43,823 bases of DNA. Origin: Lentimicrobium sp. GTDB lineage: Bacteria > Bacteroidota > Bacteroidia > Bacteroidales > Lentimicrobiaceae. Below the pieces are notes generated by a model, which saw nothing but the letters and a program-made list of their open reading frames with translations, did no database searches and was not told the DNA's origin. The translations under genes and the position numbers were made by a program. Of this stretch, positions 34,085 to 41,616 are shown in pieces (the first letter of the stretch is position 1; every line of letters starts with the position of its first letter). The stretch is taken from assembly GCA_019429275.1 (NCBI GenBank), contig JAHYJC010000038.1, positions 1 to 43,823 of the forward strand, read 5' to 3'.

Positions 34085-34111
34085 TTTAATAGAATCTTTA
34101 ATAGATTTTAA

Positions 34112-35020
34112 TTATTTCACACCCAAAATCAAAGAAAGCAATGCCTGCCTGACATAAACTCCATTGAGTGCCTGCTGAAAATAGTAAGCCTGTGGAGTTG
34201 AATCAACATCCTCTGTAATTTCATTCACCCTTGGCAAGGGATGCAGAACCCTCATGTTGTCTTTGCAGCCTTCCATCATATTGGCAGTTAAAATGTAGGC
34301 ATTCTTGACTTTTTCATATTCTATTGGATCAGAAAAACGTTCCTTTTGTATCCTGGTCATGTATATGATATCAGCTACTTTCATAACATCAGCCAGCTCT
34401 GTGTATTGATAATATTCAAGATTGCTGTTTTTGATGTGCATTTTTACGTAGCTTGGCAGTTTTAGTTCAGTAGGTGAAACCAGGTGGAAAGTTGTATTGA
34501 AATTACACAAAGCCATCACATTGGAATGCACGGTTCGTCCGTATTTCAGGTCTCCTACGAACGCCACATTCAGCCCATCGAGTTTGCCCTGGGTTTTTCT
34601 GATAGAATAGAGGTCGAGCAAACATTGCGTTGGATGCTGGTTCCCACCATCTCCTGCATTTATAATGGGGACACTCGATACTTCGCTGGCAAATCGGGCA
34701 CTGCCTTCGCGCGGATGGCGCATTACAATCAGGTCGCTGTAATTGGCTACAGTAAGGATGGTATCTTTAAGCGATTCACCTTTTACAACACTTGAATTGG
34801 AAGCATCAGAAAATCCGATTACTTTGGCCCCAAGCCTTGATGCAGCACTTTCAAAACTGAGGCGTGTTCGGGTCGAAGGTTCAAAAAACAGGGTAGCAAC
34901 CACAAAATCTTCAAGGATCTTTTGGGTGGGTTGTTTCTCAAATTCTTCAGCCAGGTTAAGAATTCTGATATACTCATCTTTGGTGAAATCGGTGATAGAT
35001 ACAAAGCTCCGGTTTTTCAT
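34112..35020 (-). CDS. pyrB: Aspartate carbamoyltransferase catalytic chain
   Basis: The protein has 302 residues. The carbamoyl-phosphate loop is FFEPSTRTRLSFESAA (Ser49 to Arg53), and the aspartate loop includes DASNSSVVKGESLKDTI. Other sites are VMRHPREGSARF, GDGGNQHPTQCLLDLYSI, FVGDLKYGRTVHS and HPLPRVNEITEDVD. It condenses carbamoyl phosphate with aspartate to N-carbamoylaspartate. A -7 box (35052-35059) lies upstream, and pyrI follows. The pair forms the allosteric holoenzyme. Confidence 0.97.
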   Translation of the reverse strand: MKNRSFVSITDFTKDEYIRILNLAEEFEKQPTQKILEDFVVATLFFEPSTRTRLSFESAASRLGAKVIGFSDASNSSVVKGESLKDTILTVANYSDLIVMRHPREGSARFASEVSSVPIINAGDGGNQHPTQCLLDLYSIRKTQGKLDGLNVAFVGDLKYGRTVHSNVMALCNFNTTFHLVSPTELKLPSYVKMHIKNSNLEYYQYTELADVMKVADIIYMTRIQKERFSDPIEYEKVKNAYILTANMMEGCKDNMRVLHPLPRVNEITEDVDSTPQAYYFQQALNGVYVRQALLSLILGVK

Positions 35021-35051
35021 ATTTTCTGTCTCGGGTTGGTTTTCAGTTTAC

Positions 35052-35059
35052 AAAAATAA
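35052..35059 (-). promoter_or_regulatory. -7 box for pyrBI
   Basis: The minus strand reads TATTTTTG, matching TAnnTTTG, 31 bp before the pyrB start at 35020. No pyrimidine-dependent attenuator could be recognised in the short leader. Confidence 0.5.
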
Positions 35060-35100
35060 TTATCCCTTAATGTTTTTGACCTCATTGTTAATAAAAGATC

Positions 35101-35125
35101 AAAAAAAAACCCGCCATGCGGCGGG
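35101..35125 (-). terminator. Intrinsic terminator of the cDPGS-like gene
   Basis: CCCGCC (35110-35115) and GGCGGG (35120-35125) flank a 4-base loop. On the minus strand the stem is followed by a run of about nine T (complement of 35109-35101). It lies 7 bp after the stop of the gene that ends at 35133 and separates it from pyrB. Confidence 0.88.
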
Positions 35126-35132
35126 GCTTAGA

Positions 35133-36476
35133 TTATTTGACCAGGTTGTGTTTTTTAACAAAATCACTCAGAATGCCGGTAAGATTGGGGCTTCCTATCT
35201 CCTGAAGTTCATAGCCTACTTTAACGGTAGGCTTTTTGATTTTTAAAATCCTGCTTAAATCAATCGGGGTGGCAATCACCACTGCATCGCAAGGTGTGTT
35301 TTCGATGGTTTTTTCAAGGTCTCTGACCTGCTCATCGCCGTATCCCATAGCTGGAAGCAGGGTTCCGATATTCGGATAAATGCGGAAAGTTTCGCTGAGT
35401 TTACCCACTGTATATGGACGAGGATCAACAAGTTCAGCAGCTCCGTATTTTAAGGCAGCAACAACTCCGGCGCCAATTTTCATTTCGCCATGAGTGAGAG
35501 TAGGCCCATCTTCAATAACCAAAACCCTTTTACCCCTGATGAGTTCAGGTTTGTCAACCGCAAGGGGTGAAGCACCATCAACAATAATAGCTGTTGGGTT
35601 TATTTTTGCAAGGTTTGCACGCACTGCATTTATATTGTCAAGGCTGGCAGAGTCAATTTTATTGATAACAATAACATCTGACATGCGGGCAACAACTTCT
35701 CCCGGATAATAGCTTACTTCAGCACCCGGACGAAGGGGGTCGGCAACACCAATCATCAGGTCGGATTTGTAGAACGGGAAGTCATTGTTTCCGCCGTCCC
35801 AGAGTATAACATCACATCCATCAGGATCTTTTTCGGCTTCGCGCAGTATGGCTTCATAATCTACACCAGAATAAATCACATTTCCACGAACAACATGGGG
35901 TTCGTATTCTTCCATCTCTTCAATGGTACATTTATGTTTTTTCAGATCTTCAACGGTAGCAAACCTTTGAACTTTTTGTGCATTCAAATCGCCATAAGGC
36001 ATCGGATGGCGAATGGCAACAACCTTAAGTCCAAGTTCCATTAGAATTTCAATGATGCGGCGGCTGGTTTGGCTTTTTCCACAACCGGTGCGGGTAGCTC
36101 CGACAGCAATTAATGGTTTGGTACTGGAAACCATGGTATCTCTGGGCCCCAACAGCATGAAATTGGCTCCTGCTGCATTCACAATTGCACTGATGTTCAT
36201 TACCCGTGGGTAAGGAACATCGCTGTATGAGAATACACAATCATCTACTTTCAGGTCTTTGATGAGTTTTGGAAGATCTTCCTGAGCGTAAATGGGTATG
36301 CCGGCAGGATAAAGATCTTCGCCTGCCAGCTCTTTGGGGTATTTACGGCCATCAATATCAGGAATCTGTGCTGCTGTGAAAGCGACAACATTGTAGTTTG
36401 CGTTTCCGCGGAAATAAGTGTTAAAATTGTGGAAGTCCCTTCCGGCGGCTCCGATGATGATTACATTTTTTTTCAT
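35133..36476 (-). CDS. Cyclic 2,3-diphosphoglycerate synthase-like P-loop protein
   Basis: The protein has 447 residues, close to the archaeal cyclic 2,3-diphosphoglycerate synthetase (about 460). The N-terminal part has a Rossmann start VIIIGAAGRDFHNFNTYFRG. The central P-loop is GATRTGCGKSQTSRRI (residues 126-141), with DGGNNDFPFYKSDLMIGVAD and INKID resembling a GTPase guanine motif. The C-terminal region has EDGPTLTHGEMKIGAGVVAA. Bacterial members carry the archaeal name by similarity; whether they make the cyclic compound is not established. The gene is monocistronic: it has its own -7 box and leader upstream and a terminator downstream. It may relate to glycolytic phosphate metabolism. 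Confidence 0.75.
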   Translation of the reverse strand: MKKNVIIIGAAGRDFHNFNTYFRGNANYNVVAFTAAQIPDIDGRKYPKELAGEDLYPAGIPIYAQEDLPKLIKDLKVDDCVFSYSDVPYPRVMNISAIVNAAGANFMLLGPRDTMVSSTKPLIAVGATRTGCGKSQTSRRIIEILMELGLKVVAIRHPMPYGDLNAQKVQRFATVEDLKKHKCTIEEMEEYEPHVVRGNVIYSGVDYEAILREAEKDPDGCDVILWDGGNNDFPFYKSDLMIGVADPLRPGAEVSYYPGEVVARMSDVIVINKIDSASLDNINAVRANLAKINPTAIIVDGASPLAVDKPELIRGKRVLVIEDGPTLTHGEMKIGAGVVAALKYGAAELVDPRPYTVGKLSETFRIYPNIGTLLPAMGYGDEQVRDLEKTIENTPCDAVVIATPIDLSRILKIKKPTVKVGYELQEIGSPNLTGILSDFVKKHNLVK

Positions 36477-36605
36477 TGTATTGGTTTTTGTATAGTTAAT
36501 TGAGTGAAATAGTTGCTGTTTTGGCGTATTTCAGCTCTTTTACGGGCCCGGGCAGACTGGCGTCTGCTTGTGAACCATTACCGGCAACCTGCCGCAAAAA
36601 AACCA
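36477..36605 (-). promoter_or_regulatory. Structured 5' leader of the cDPGS-like gene, candidate regulatory RNA
   Basis: Between the -7 box (36609-36616, minus) and the ATG at 36476 lies a leader of about 130 nt. It holds two tight hairpins: CGGCA/TGCCG with a 3-base loop (36582-36594) and GCAGAC/GTCTGC with a 4-base loop (36552-36567). Next to the latter is a GC-rich palindromic block, GGGCCCGGGC (36544-36553). This GC-rich structure is striking in AT-rich surroundings. No T-run follows the hairpins on the minus strand, so it is not a plain terminator. I do not recognise a known riboswitch. Confidence 0.35.
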
Positions 36606-36608
36606 CTG

Positions 36609-36616
36609 CAAATATA
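36609..36616 (-). promoter_or_regulatory. -7 box for the cDPGS-like gene
   Basis: The minus strand reads TATATTTG followed by CAGTGG, matching TAnnTTTG. It lies about 130 bp before the start codon, leaving a long structured leader. Confidence 0.5.
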
Positions 36617-37049
36617 AAGGTTTAAGTTTCACTGCCAAAATAGTGCGGAGATATTTTTAGGCAATAAGTATATTCATAAACAGAGTGGGATAATCCGGAT
36701 TGAGATATTTTTTATTATTTCAATGGCCAGTTTTATATTCTTGATACATCCGGATTTTAAAATTCCAACTTCATCTGTCAGGTGTTTCCATTTTTGAATG
36801 CTGCAATACGTTTCCTCAATGATTCATTTTTTAATATTAATGGAGAAAAGTTAAATTATCCTTCTCTTTTTTAGAATGTTAGATTTTTATGGATTGGAAA
36901 TTGAATTTAGCAATATCTATTTAGATTAAATTGAAATTATAATTCAGAATAGCTTGAAATCAATGAGATAAGTATTGTATTTTTTTTTCTTGTAAATTGT
37001 GAATAATATATGGATATCTTTACATACATAAATAAGTAAATATAACTAT
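36617..37049. other. AT-rich spacer between divergent genes
   Basis: This spacer of 433 bp separates the minus-strand cDPGS-like gene from the plus-strand cytochrome gene. It is very AT-rich and has no coding frame worth reporting. TATCTTTA at about 37013-37020 resembles a weak -7 box for the cytochrome operon, 30 bp before its start. No repeat or RNA was recognised in the remainder. Confidence 0.4.
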
Positions 37050-37559
37050 ATGCCACAACAAATAAAACGTCTAATTGTCGCATTTGCGTTTTTCATTTTA
37101 CTGTTTCTGGTTTTAAGGCAAGTGTTAAAACCCTCATCCTTCGGTGATTTAGGACATTATCGAGCCGATGCTATTCAGGAAAACATAGATAGCGAATTGC
37201 ATTATGCTGGTATTGATAACTGCTCAAAATGCCATGAAGATATACATATGGATAAAGCTATTGGATTTCATGCAAATCTTAATTGCGAAGTTTGCCATGG
37301 ACCTGGTATGAAGCACGTACTTTATGCTGGTAATTTCACTGATAGACAATTGCCCGACTCATTGTTGCTGTATAAGCCAGTTGGCAGGAGCGATTGTGCT
37401 GTTTGTCATCAGGTAAATGCTGCCCGTATAAAGATATTGTTTGATACCATTGATAATTCAATGATCAGGCAGATAGATGCTATGACGCATAATCCTGTAA
37501 ATAAAAGAACGAATGAAAAGTTGAATTGTATCGATTGTCACAATCCTCATCAACCATGA
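37050..37559 (+). CDS. Membrane-anchored tetraheme cytochrome c
   Basis: The 169-residue protein begins with one membrane helix (about residues 7-24) and a periplasmic domain with four CxxCH heme-binding motifs: CSKCH (58-62), CEVCH (79-83), CAVCH (116-120) and CIDCH (160-164). Additional His residues (for example His51, His66, His74, His89, His147, His167) could be distal ligands. It resembles small multiheme electron carriers attached to NrfD-type complexes. It overlaps the ferredoxin gene by 4 bp (ATGA), so the two are translationally coupled. It probably takes electrons from, or gives them to, the quinone-facing module encoded just downstream. Confidence 0.9.
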   Translation: MPQQIKRLIVAFAFFILLFLVLRQVLKPSSFGDLGHYRADAIQENIDSELHYAGIDNCSKCHEDIHMDKAIGFHANLNCEVCHGPGMKHVLYAGNFTDRQLPDSLLLYKPVGRSDCAVCHQVNAARIKILFDTIDNSMIRQIDAMTHNPVNKRTNEKLNCIDCHNPHQP

Positions 37560-38323
37560 AAATAGACAAAACAAAATTATCCAGAAGGGATTTCTTCAAA
37601 GCAGGAACAATCATTGTTGGTGGAATTGCTGTTTCATCAACTTTTATCCCGTTTGACGGACTACTGTTTGCTATTGAACGGCCTAAAGGGAAAGGTAAAT
37701 GGTATGGAATTGGCATTGATATAAATAAATGTATTGGTTGCGGAAAATGCGCCAAAGCATGTAAAATTGAGAATAATGTCCTCGATGAACCTTTCTATTT
37801 TCGTTCGTGGGTTGAGCAATACACGATAAAAATGGATGGGTCAATCCTGGTAGAATCGCCCAACGGGGGAATAGACGGTTTTAAGCAATCTGTGCCGGAT
37901 GAAGAGATTTTCAAATCTTTTTTTGTACCAAAAATGTGCAACCACTGTGCCAAATCGCCTTGCGTGCAGGTTTGTCCCGTAGGTGCTACATTTGAAACTC
38001 CCGAAGGAATCGTTTTAGTGGATGAGACCTACTGCATTGGATGCAGATATTGCGTTCAGGCATGCCCTTACGGATGCCGGTATATTGACCCTGGAAAAGG
38101 AACTGTTGACAAATGCACTTTATGTATTCACAGGCTGGATAAAGGAATGCAGCCTGCTTGCTTTGAGATTTGTCCGACAGAGGCCAGGATTTTCGGCGAT
38201 TTAAATGATCCCAAAAGCAAGGTGAATGAATTTCTGAAAAATCATACCTGTATGGTTATTAAACCTCACCTGAATACAGATTCAAAATTATTCTATAACG
38301 CTTTAAGCTCTGAGGTAAGATAA
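37556..38323 (+). CDS. Tat-exported ferredoxin with four [4Fe-4S] sites (HybA/NrfC/DmsB type)
   Basis: From ATG 37556 the protein has 255 residues. A twin-arginine signal is present: SRRDFFKAG (residues 9-17) followed by a hydrophobic segment. Four cysteine groups follow: CIGCGKCAKAC, CNHCAKSPCVQVCP, CIGCRYCVQACPYGC and CTLCIHR with a later CFEICP. This is the ferredoxin subunit of periplasm-facing DMSO-reductase-superfamily or NrfD-type complexes. The 4-bp overlap with the cytochrome gene chooses this start over an upstream one. The NrfD-like gene starts 2 bp after its stop. The subunit likely passes electrons between the membrane subunit and the cytochrome. Confidence 0.92.
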   Translation: MKIDKTKLSRRDFFKAGTIIVGGIAVSSTFIPFDGLLFAIERPKGKGKWYGIGIDINKCIGCGKCAKACKIENNVLDEPFYFRSWVEQYTIKMDGSILVESPNGGIDGFKQSVPDEEIFKSFFVPKMCNHCAKSPCVQVCPVGATFETPEGIVLVDETYCIGCRYCVQACPYGCRYIDPGKGTVDKCTLCIHRLDKGMQPACFEICPTEARIFGDLNDPKSKVNEFLKNHTCMVIKPHLNTDSKLFYNALSSEVR

Positions 38324-38324
38324 T

Positions 38325-39536
38325 ATGGAACAACATATTCAGAATCTATACGAAGTTCTTTCACAGGTAGAAGGATTTGTTTATCCAAATGAAATTGAAC
38401 TTAACTGGAGTATTCTCATTGTACTTTATCCTTTTATAACAGGATTGGTTGCTGGAGCATTTATCCTTGCGTCACTTGAAAGAATATTCAAAGTGCGTAT
38501 ACTCAAACCAACTTATGGCATCGCATTGCTTACTGCACTTTCTTTCATGCTGGTTGCTACAATGCCTCTGATCAGCCATCTGGGTAAACCATTCAGGGCT
38601 TACGAAATCATGATTACACCGCATTTGAGCTCAGCCATGGCAATTTTTGGTTTTGTGTATTTATGGTATCTGATGGTTGTTCTGCTACTCGAGATTTGGT
38701 TTGATTATCGACGCGATATGATCTTATGGGCGAATGAATCAAAAGGGGTTAAGCGGTTTTTGTACAGGGCTTTATCTTTGTGGACTACCGATATTTCTCC
38801 CAAAGCAATTGCATTGGATAACAAGATAGGGTACATTGTTACTGTAATTGGTGTCCCATCTGCGTTTTTATTGCATGGATATGTAGGGTTTATTTTTGGA
38901 TCCATCAAAGCAAATCCTTGGTGGTCAACAGTACTCATGCCAATAATTTTCCTCTTTTCTGCAATAGTTTCAGGTATTGCACTCGTAATGCTTATTTATA
39001 TTATAGTTTCTAAGGTTCGCAAAGTAAAACTTAATATGGCATGTCTTGATATGATTGCTATGTATCTGTTTTATATTCTGTTGATCGATTTTGTACTTGA
39101 AGGATTGGATCAGATACATCGTATTTACGAAGCAGAAGAATCCTTTGAAGTCCTGCATAAACTGGTGTTCGGAAAGCTTTTCTTTACATTATTCATTATG
39201 CAGGGATTGCTGGGAACAATCGTTCCATTGATTACTCTTGGAATCTTCCAGTTTTACAAACCTAAAGAAAATATAAGAAAAGTAATTTATCTTATAGTTC
39301 CAGTTCTGATTCTCATCGGGGTTTTCTTTATGCGCTGGAATGTGGTAATCGGTGGACAACTATTCTCGAAAAGCTTTTATGGATACACTAGTTTCAAGAT
39401 CGGACTGATTGGCCCTGAAGGATATTTAATGGCTGCTTTCTGGTTGATTGTGCCACTGCTGATCCTGGCGTTTCTTCTGTGGCTTTTACCACCCTGGAAA
39501 AAGAAAGACGAACAGTCTGAAATCCAGTCTGCCTGA
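38325..39536 (+). CDS. NrfD/PsrC-family quinone-interacting membrane subunit
   Basis: The protein has 403 residues and about ten membrane helices, as in PsrC/NrfD proteins that exchange electrons with the quinone pool. Conserved-type segments include LIVLYPFITGLVAGAFILAS in helix 1, ATMPLISHLGKPFRAYEIMI, a following PHLSSAMAIFGFVYLWYL, and YIVTVIGVPSAFLLHGYVGF. The third gene of a tight operon after the cytochrome and ferredoxin, it starts 1 bp past the ferredoxin stop. No molybdopterin or other catalytic subunit lies within several kilobases: the next genes are a DUF2339 protein and argS. The electron acceptor or donor is therefore unknown. Confidence 0.88.
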   Translation: MEQHIQNLYEVLSQVEGFVYPNEIELNWSILIVLYPFITGLVAGAFILASLERIFKVRILKPTYGIALLTALSFMLVATMPLISHLGKPFRAYEIMITPHLSSAMAIFGFVYLWYLMVVLLLEIWFDYRRDMILWANESKGVKRFLYRALSLWTTDISPKAIALDNKIGYIVTVIGVPSAFLLHGYVGFIFGSIKANPWWSTVLMPIIFLFSAIVSGIALVMLIYIIVSKVRKVKLNMACLDMIAMYLFYILLIDFVLEGLDQIHRIYEAEESFEVLHKLVFGKLFFTLFIMQGLLGTIVPLITLGIFQFYKPKENIRKVIYLIVPVLILIGVFFMRWNVVIGGQLFSKSFYGYTSFKIGLIGPEGYLMAAFWLIVPLLILAFLLWLLPPWKKKDEQSEIQSA

Positions 39537-39705
39537 TACTTATTGAATACAATAGCCTGTTTATTGCCTTTAATTGCAAAAGTGTTATACTTTAGATCAG
39601 ATTCTTTAATAAGCAAATGAAAATTATTGAATGAATTATCATTTTGCTGATGTAGCGTGCATTTACTTTTCTCTGTTTTTATTCACGATTTAAAGCAAAA
39701 GAAAT

Positions 39706-41409
39706 ATGATGAATTCTGAAAATTTGAATATTGACGGCCTTGAAAATGTTGTTAAACGACTGGAATCAATTGAAGAGCGGATCGCATTATTAGAATCCAG
39801 CAATGCGCAAATCAGACATGCTTTAAGTCCTAGCAGAAAAGTTGCCGGCGAGGATGACTCTGAATTCATCGATCTAAAATTATCGATAAGCGCTCCATTT
39901 GAAACAAAAATTGGCGAATATGGCTTGGCCTGGCTGGGAAATATTGTGCTGTTTTTTGCTATTATCTTTCTCTGGCAATATTTTAACGATGCCGGAAAGC
40001 CTTTGATTTCAGCCATTGTGGGTGCCCTGAGTGTGATAGGTGTATTTGTAATGTCATTTTCTTTTCGAAAGAATTTTTCTTACCTGTCGTCCATTTTCAA
40101 TCTTTTCGGATACATTATTTTATTCTATATAATTCTGCGGCTACACTATTTTACTCAAAATCCATTTCTGAATAATCAGGTCTTAGCAACATTTCTATTA
40201 CTGATTATGTGTGGGGTGCAACTCTACTTTGCAATCAGGAATCAATCACAGATTTTAGCAGGACTGGCATTTATCTTTTTGCTAATTACAGCTTTCGTAA
40301 GCAACCAGACACACGGTTTCTTTCTGATTGTAATTGCGACAAACGGGTTGGTTTTATATACTTTCTGGAAATACAATTGGTGGAAGGCAATGATTATTAT
40401 TTTATGCTTAAGTTTTCTTACATTTCTGGTCTGGATACTTAAAAATCCGGTGTCGCTGATTAAAACGCCCGGCGACCTGACTTACCACTATGCATTCATT
40501 TATTTCTCTGTTACAACAGCTTTTTATTCTCTTTTGGCTTTACGAAAACCAAATGGTGGCTTTCCGGAAAATGTCATATTATCGACCATTCTGTTGGCCG
40601 GCAATGCATATTCAATATTACTGCTAACATTGGTAATCATGCATTTCCCTGGTTCATTTGTACCCTTCTTCATTGCAATTTCTATTTTCTGCATTACCTA
40701 TTCTGTAATATTAAAAATATACTCACCCTGGAAATATTCACCGGCTCTTTTTGCATTATTTGGATTTGTCTCAATCAGCTTGTCTGTTTTTGGTATCTAT
40801 CATTTTCCCGATTCCTTCTTATTACTAATTTGCCAGAGTTTTCTCGTTCTGGCTATAGCGCTATGGTACAGGTCACAGATTATAACCCTTATGAATACGT
40901 TTCTATTGCTTGCGCTGATATTATTGTATTACAAAATCTCAGGCAATTTGCAGGCAGTTAACTTTTCAATACCTGTAGTGGCATTTTTATCAGCAAGGAT
41001 TATAAACTGGCAAAAAGAAAGATTAAATATTAAAACTGATTTCATTCGTAATATTTACCTGTTTATATTATTTTTCTCGGCTCTTTATGCTACTTACCAC
41101 GGTTTACCAAAGCAGTATATAACTGTTTCGTGGCTATGTCTTGCCGGTATCTATTTTGGGTTAAGTATTCTTGTTAAAAGCATTAAATATCGTTGGATGG
41201 CAATGGCAAATATTTTGGTTGCAGCATTCTACTTATTTCTGATCGATTTGGCCAATATTGAACTTGTTTACAGGATATTAATATTTCTTGCTTTCGCAAT
41301 CACAACCATTATTATATCAACTTATTATGTGAAAAAACTGAAGTATAATGGTAATGACAAGTCAACCGACGATGCTACAGATGGCATTGAAAATAAGGGC
41401 CAAATTTAA
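39706..41409 (+). CDS. DUF2339 multi-pass membrane protein
   Basis: The protein has 567 residues. Residues 1-50 form a charged coiled-coil-like start (LENVVKRLESIEERIALLES), then KIGEYGLAWLGNIVLFFAII, the family's first helix, and about 15-18 further helices to the end. The C-terminus is polar (KSTDDATDGIENKGQI). DUF2339 members are widespread and have no established role; a link to envelope or transport processes is guessed only from topology. It sits 169 bp after the NrfD-like gene and may have its own promoter, though no clear -7 box was seen. Confidence 0.8.
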   Translation: MMNSENLNIDGLENVVKRLESIEERIALLESSNAQIRHALSPSRKVAGEDDSEFIDLKLSISAPFETKIGEYGLAWLGNIVLFFAIIFLWQYFNDAGKPLISAIVGALSVIGVFVMSFSFRKNFSYLSSIFNLFGYIILFYIILRLHYFTQNPFLNNQVLATFLLLIMCGVQLYFAIRNQSQILAGLAFIFLLITAFVSNQTHGFFLIVIATNGLVLYTFWKYNWWKAMIIILCLSFLTFLVWILKNPVSLIKTPGDLTYHYAFIYFSVTTAFYSLLALRKPNGGFPENVILSTILLAGNAYSILLLTLVIMHFPGSFVPFFIAISIFCITYSVILKIYSPWKYSPALFALFGFVSISLSVFGIYHFPDSFLLLICQSFLVLAIALWYRSQIITLMNTFLLLALILLYYKISGNLQAVNFSIPVVAFLSARIINWQKERLNIKTDFIRNIYLFILFFSALYATYHGLPKQYITVSWLCLAGIYFGLSILVKSIKYRWMAMANILVAAFYLFLIDLANIELVYRILIFLAFAITTIIISTYYVKKLKYNGNDKSTDDATDGIENKGQI

Positions 41410-41506
41410 TATAACGGACTCCATGGGGTAAAATTGGCTCTTAGCTTCCGCGATAACTATTCTCTGTAGAGTTAGGTATTGAGAATTCCTGATGGTTTAT
41501 TGACGT

Positions 41507-41523
41507 TTAATCATAATGATTAA
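41507..41523. repeat. 17-bp near-perfect palindrome upstream of argS
   Basis: TTAATCAT-A-ATGATTAA is a palindrome of two 8-bp arms around one central base. It is nested in a wider hairpin: AATTCCTGA at about 41484-41492 can pair with TTCGGGAATT at about 41523-41532 (with one G-T pair). Its size and symmetry suit a regulator-binding site or an mRNA hairpin. The argS -7 box lies about 60 bp downstream. Confidence 0.5.
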
Positions 41524-41585
41524 TTCGGGAATTTGGCTGTTTTTCAGGACAATTCGGTACAATAATGTTTTGTTGAAAAATCCTG

Positions 41586-41593
41586 TAATTTTG
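41586..41593 (+). promoter_or_regulatory. -7 box for argS
   Basis: TAATTTTG followed by CCCT matches TAnnTTTG and lies 23 bp before the argS start at 41617. Confidence 0.6.
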
Positions 41594-41616
41594 CCCTACG
41601 AACAATCAGCCGTTTT

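Noticed and set aside
36541-36610. Resemblance of the plus-strand ACCTGCC/CCACTG words to a cobalamin riboswitch
   Set aside because: The order and spacing of the B12 box and other conserved elements do not fit, and no B12-related gene follows on that strand.
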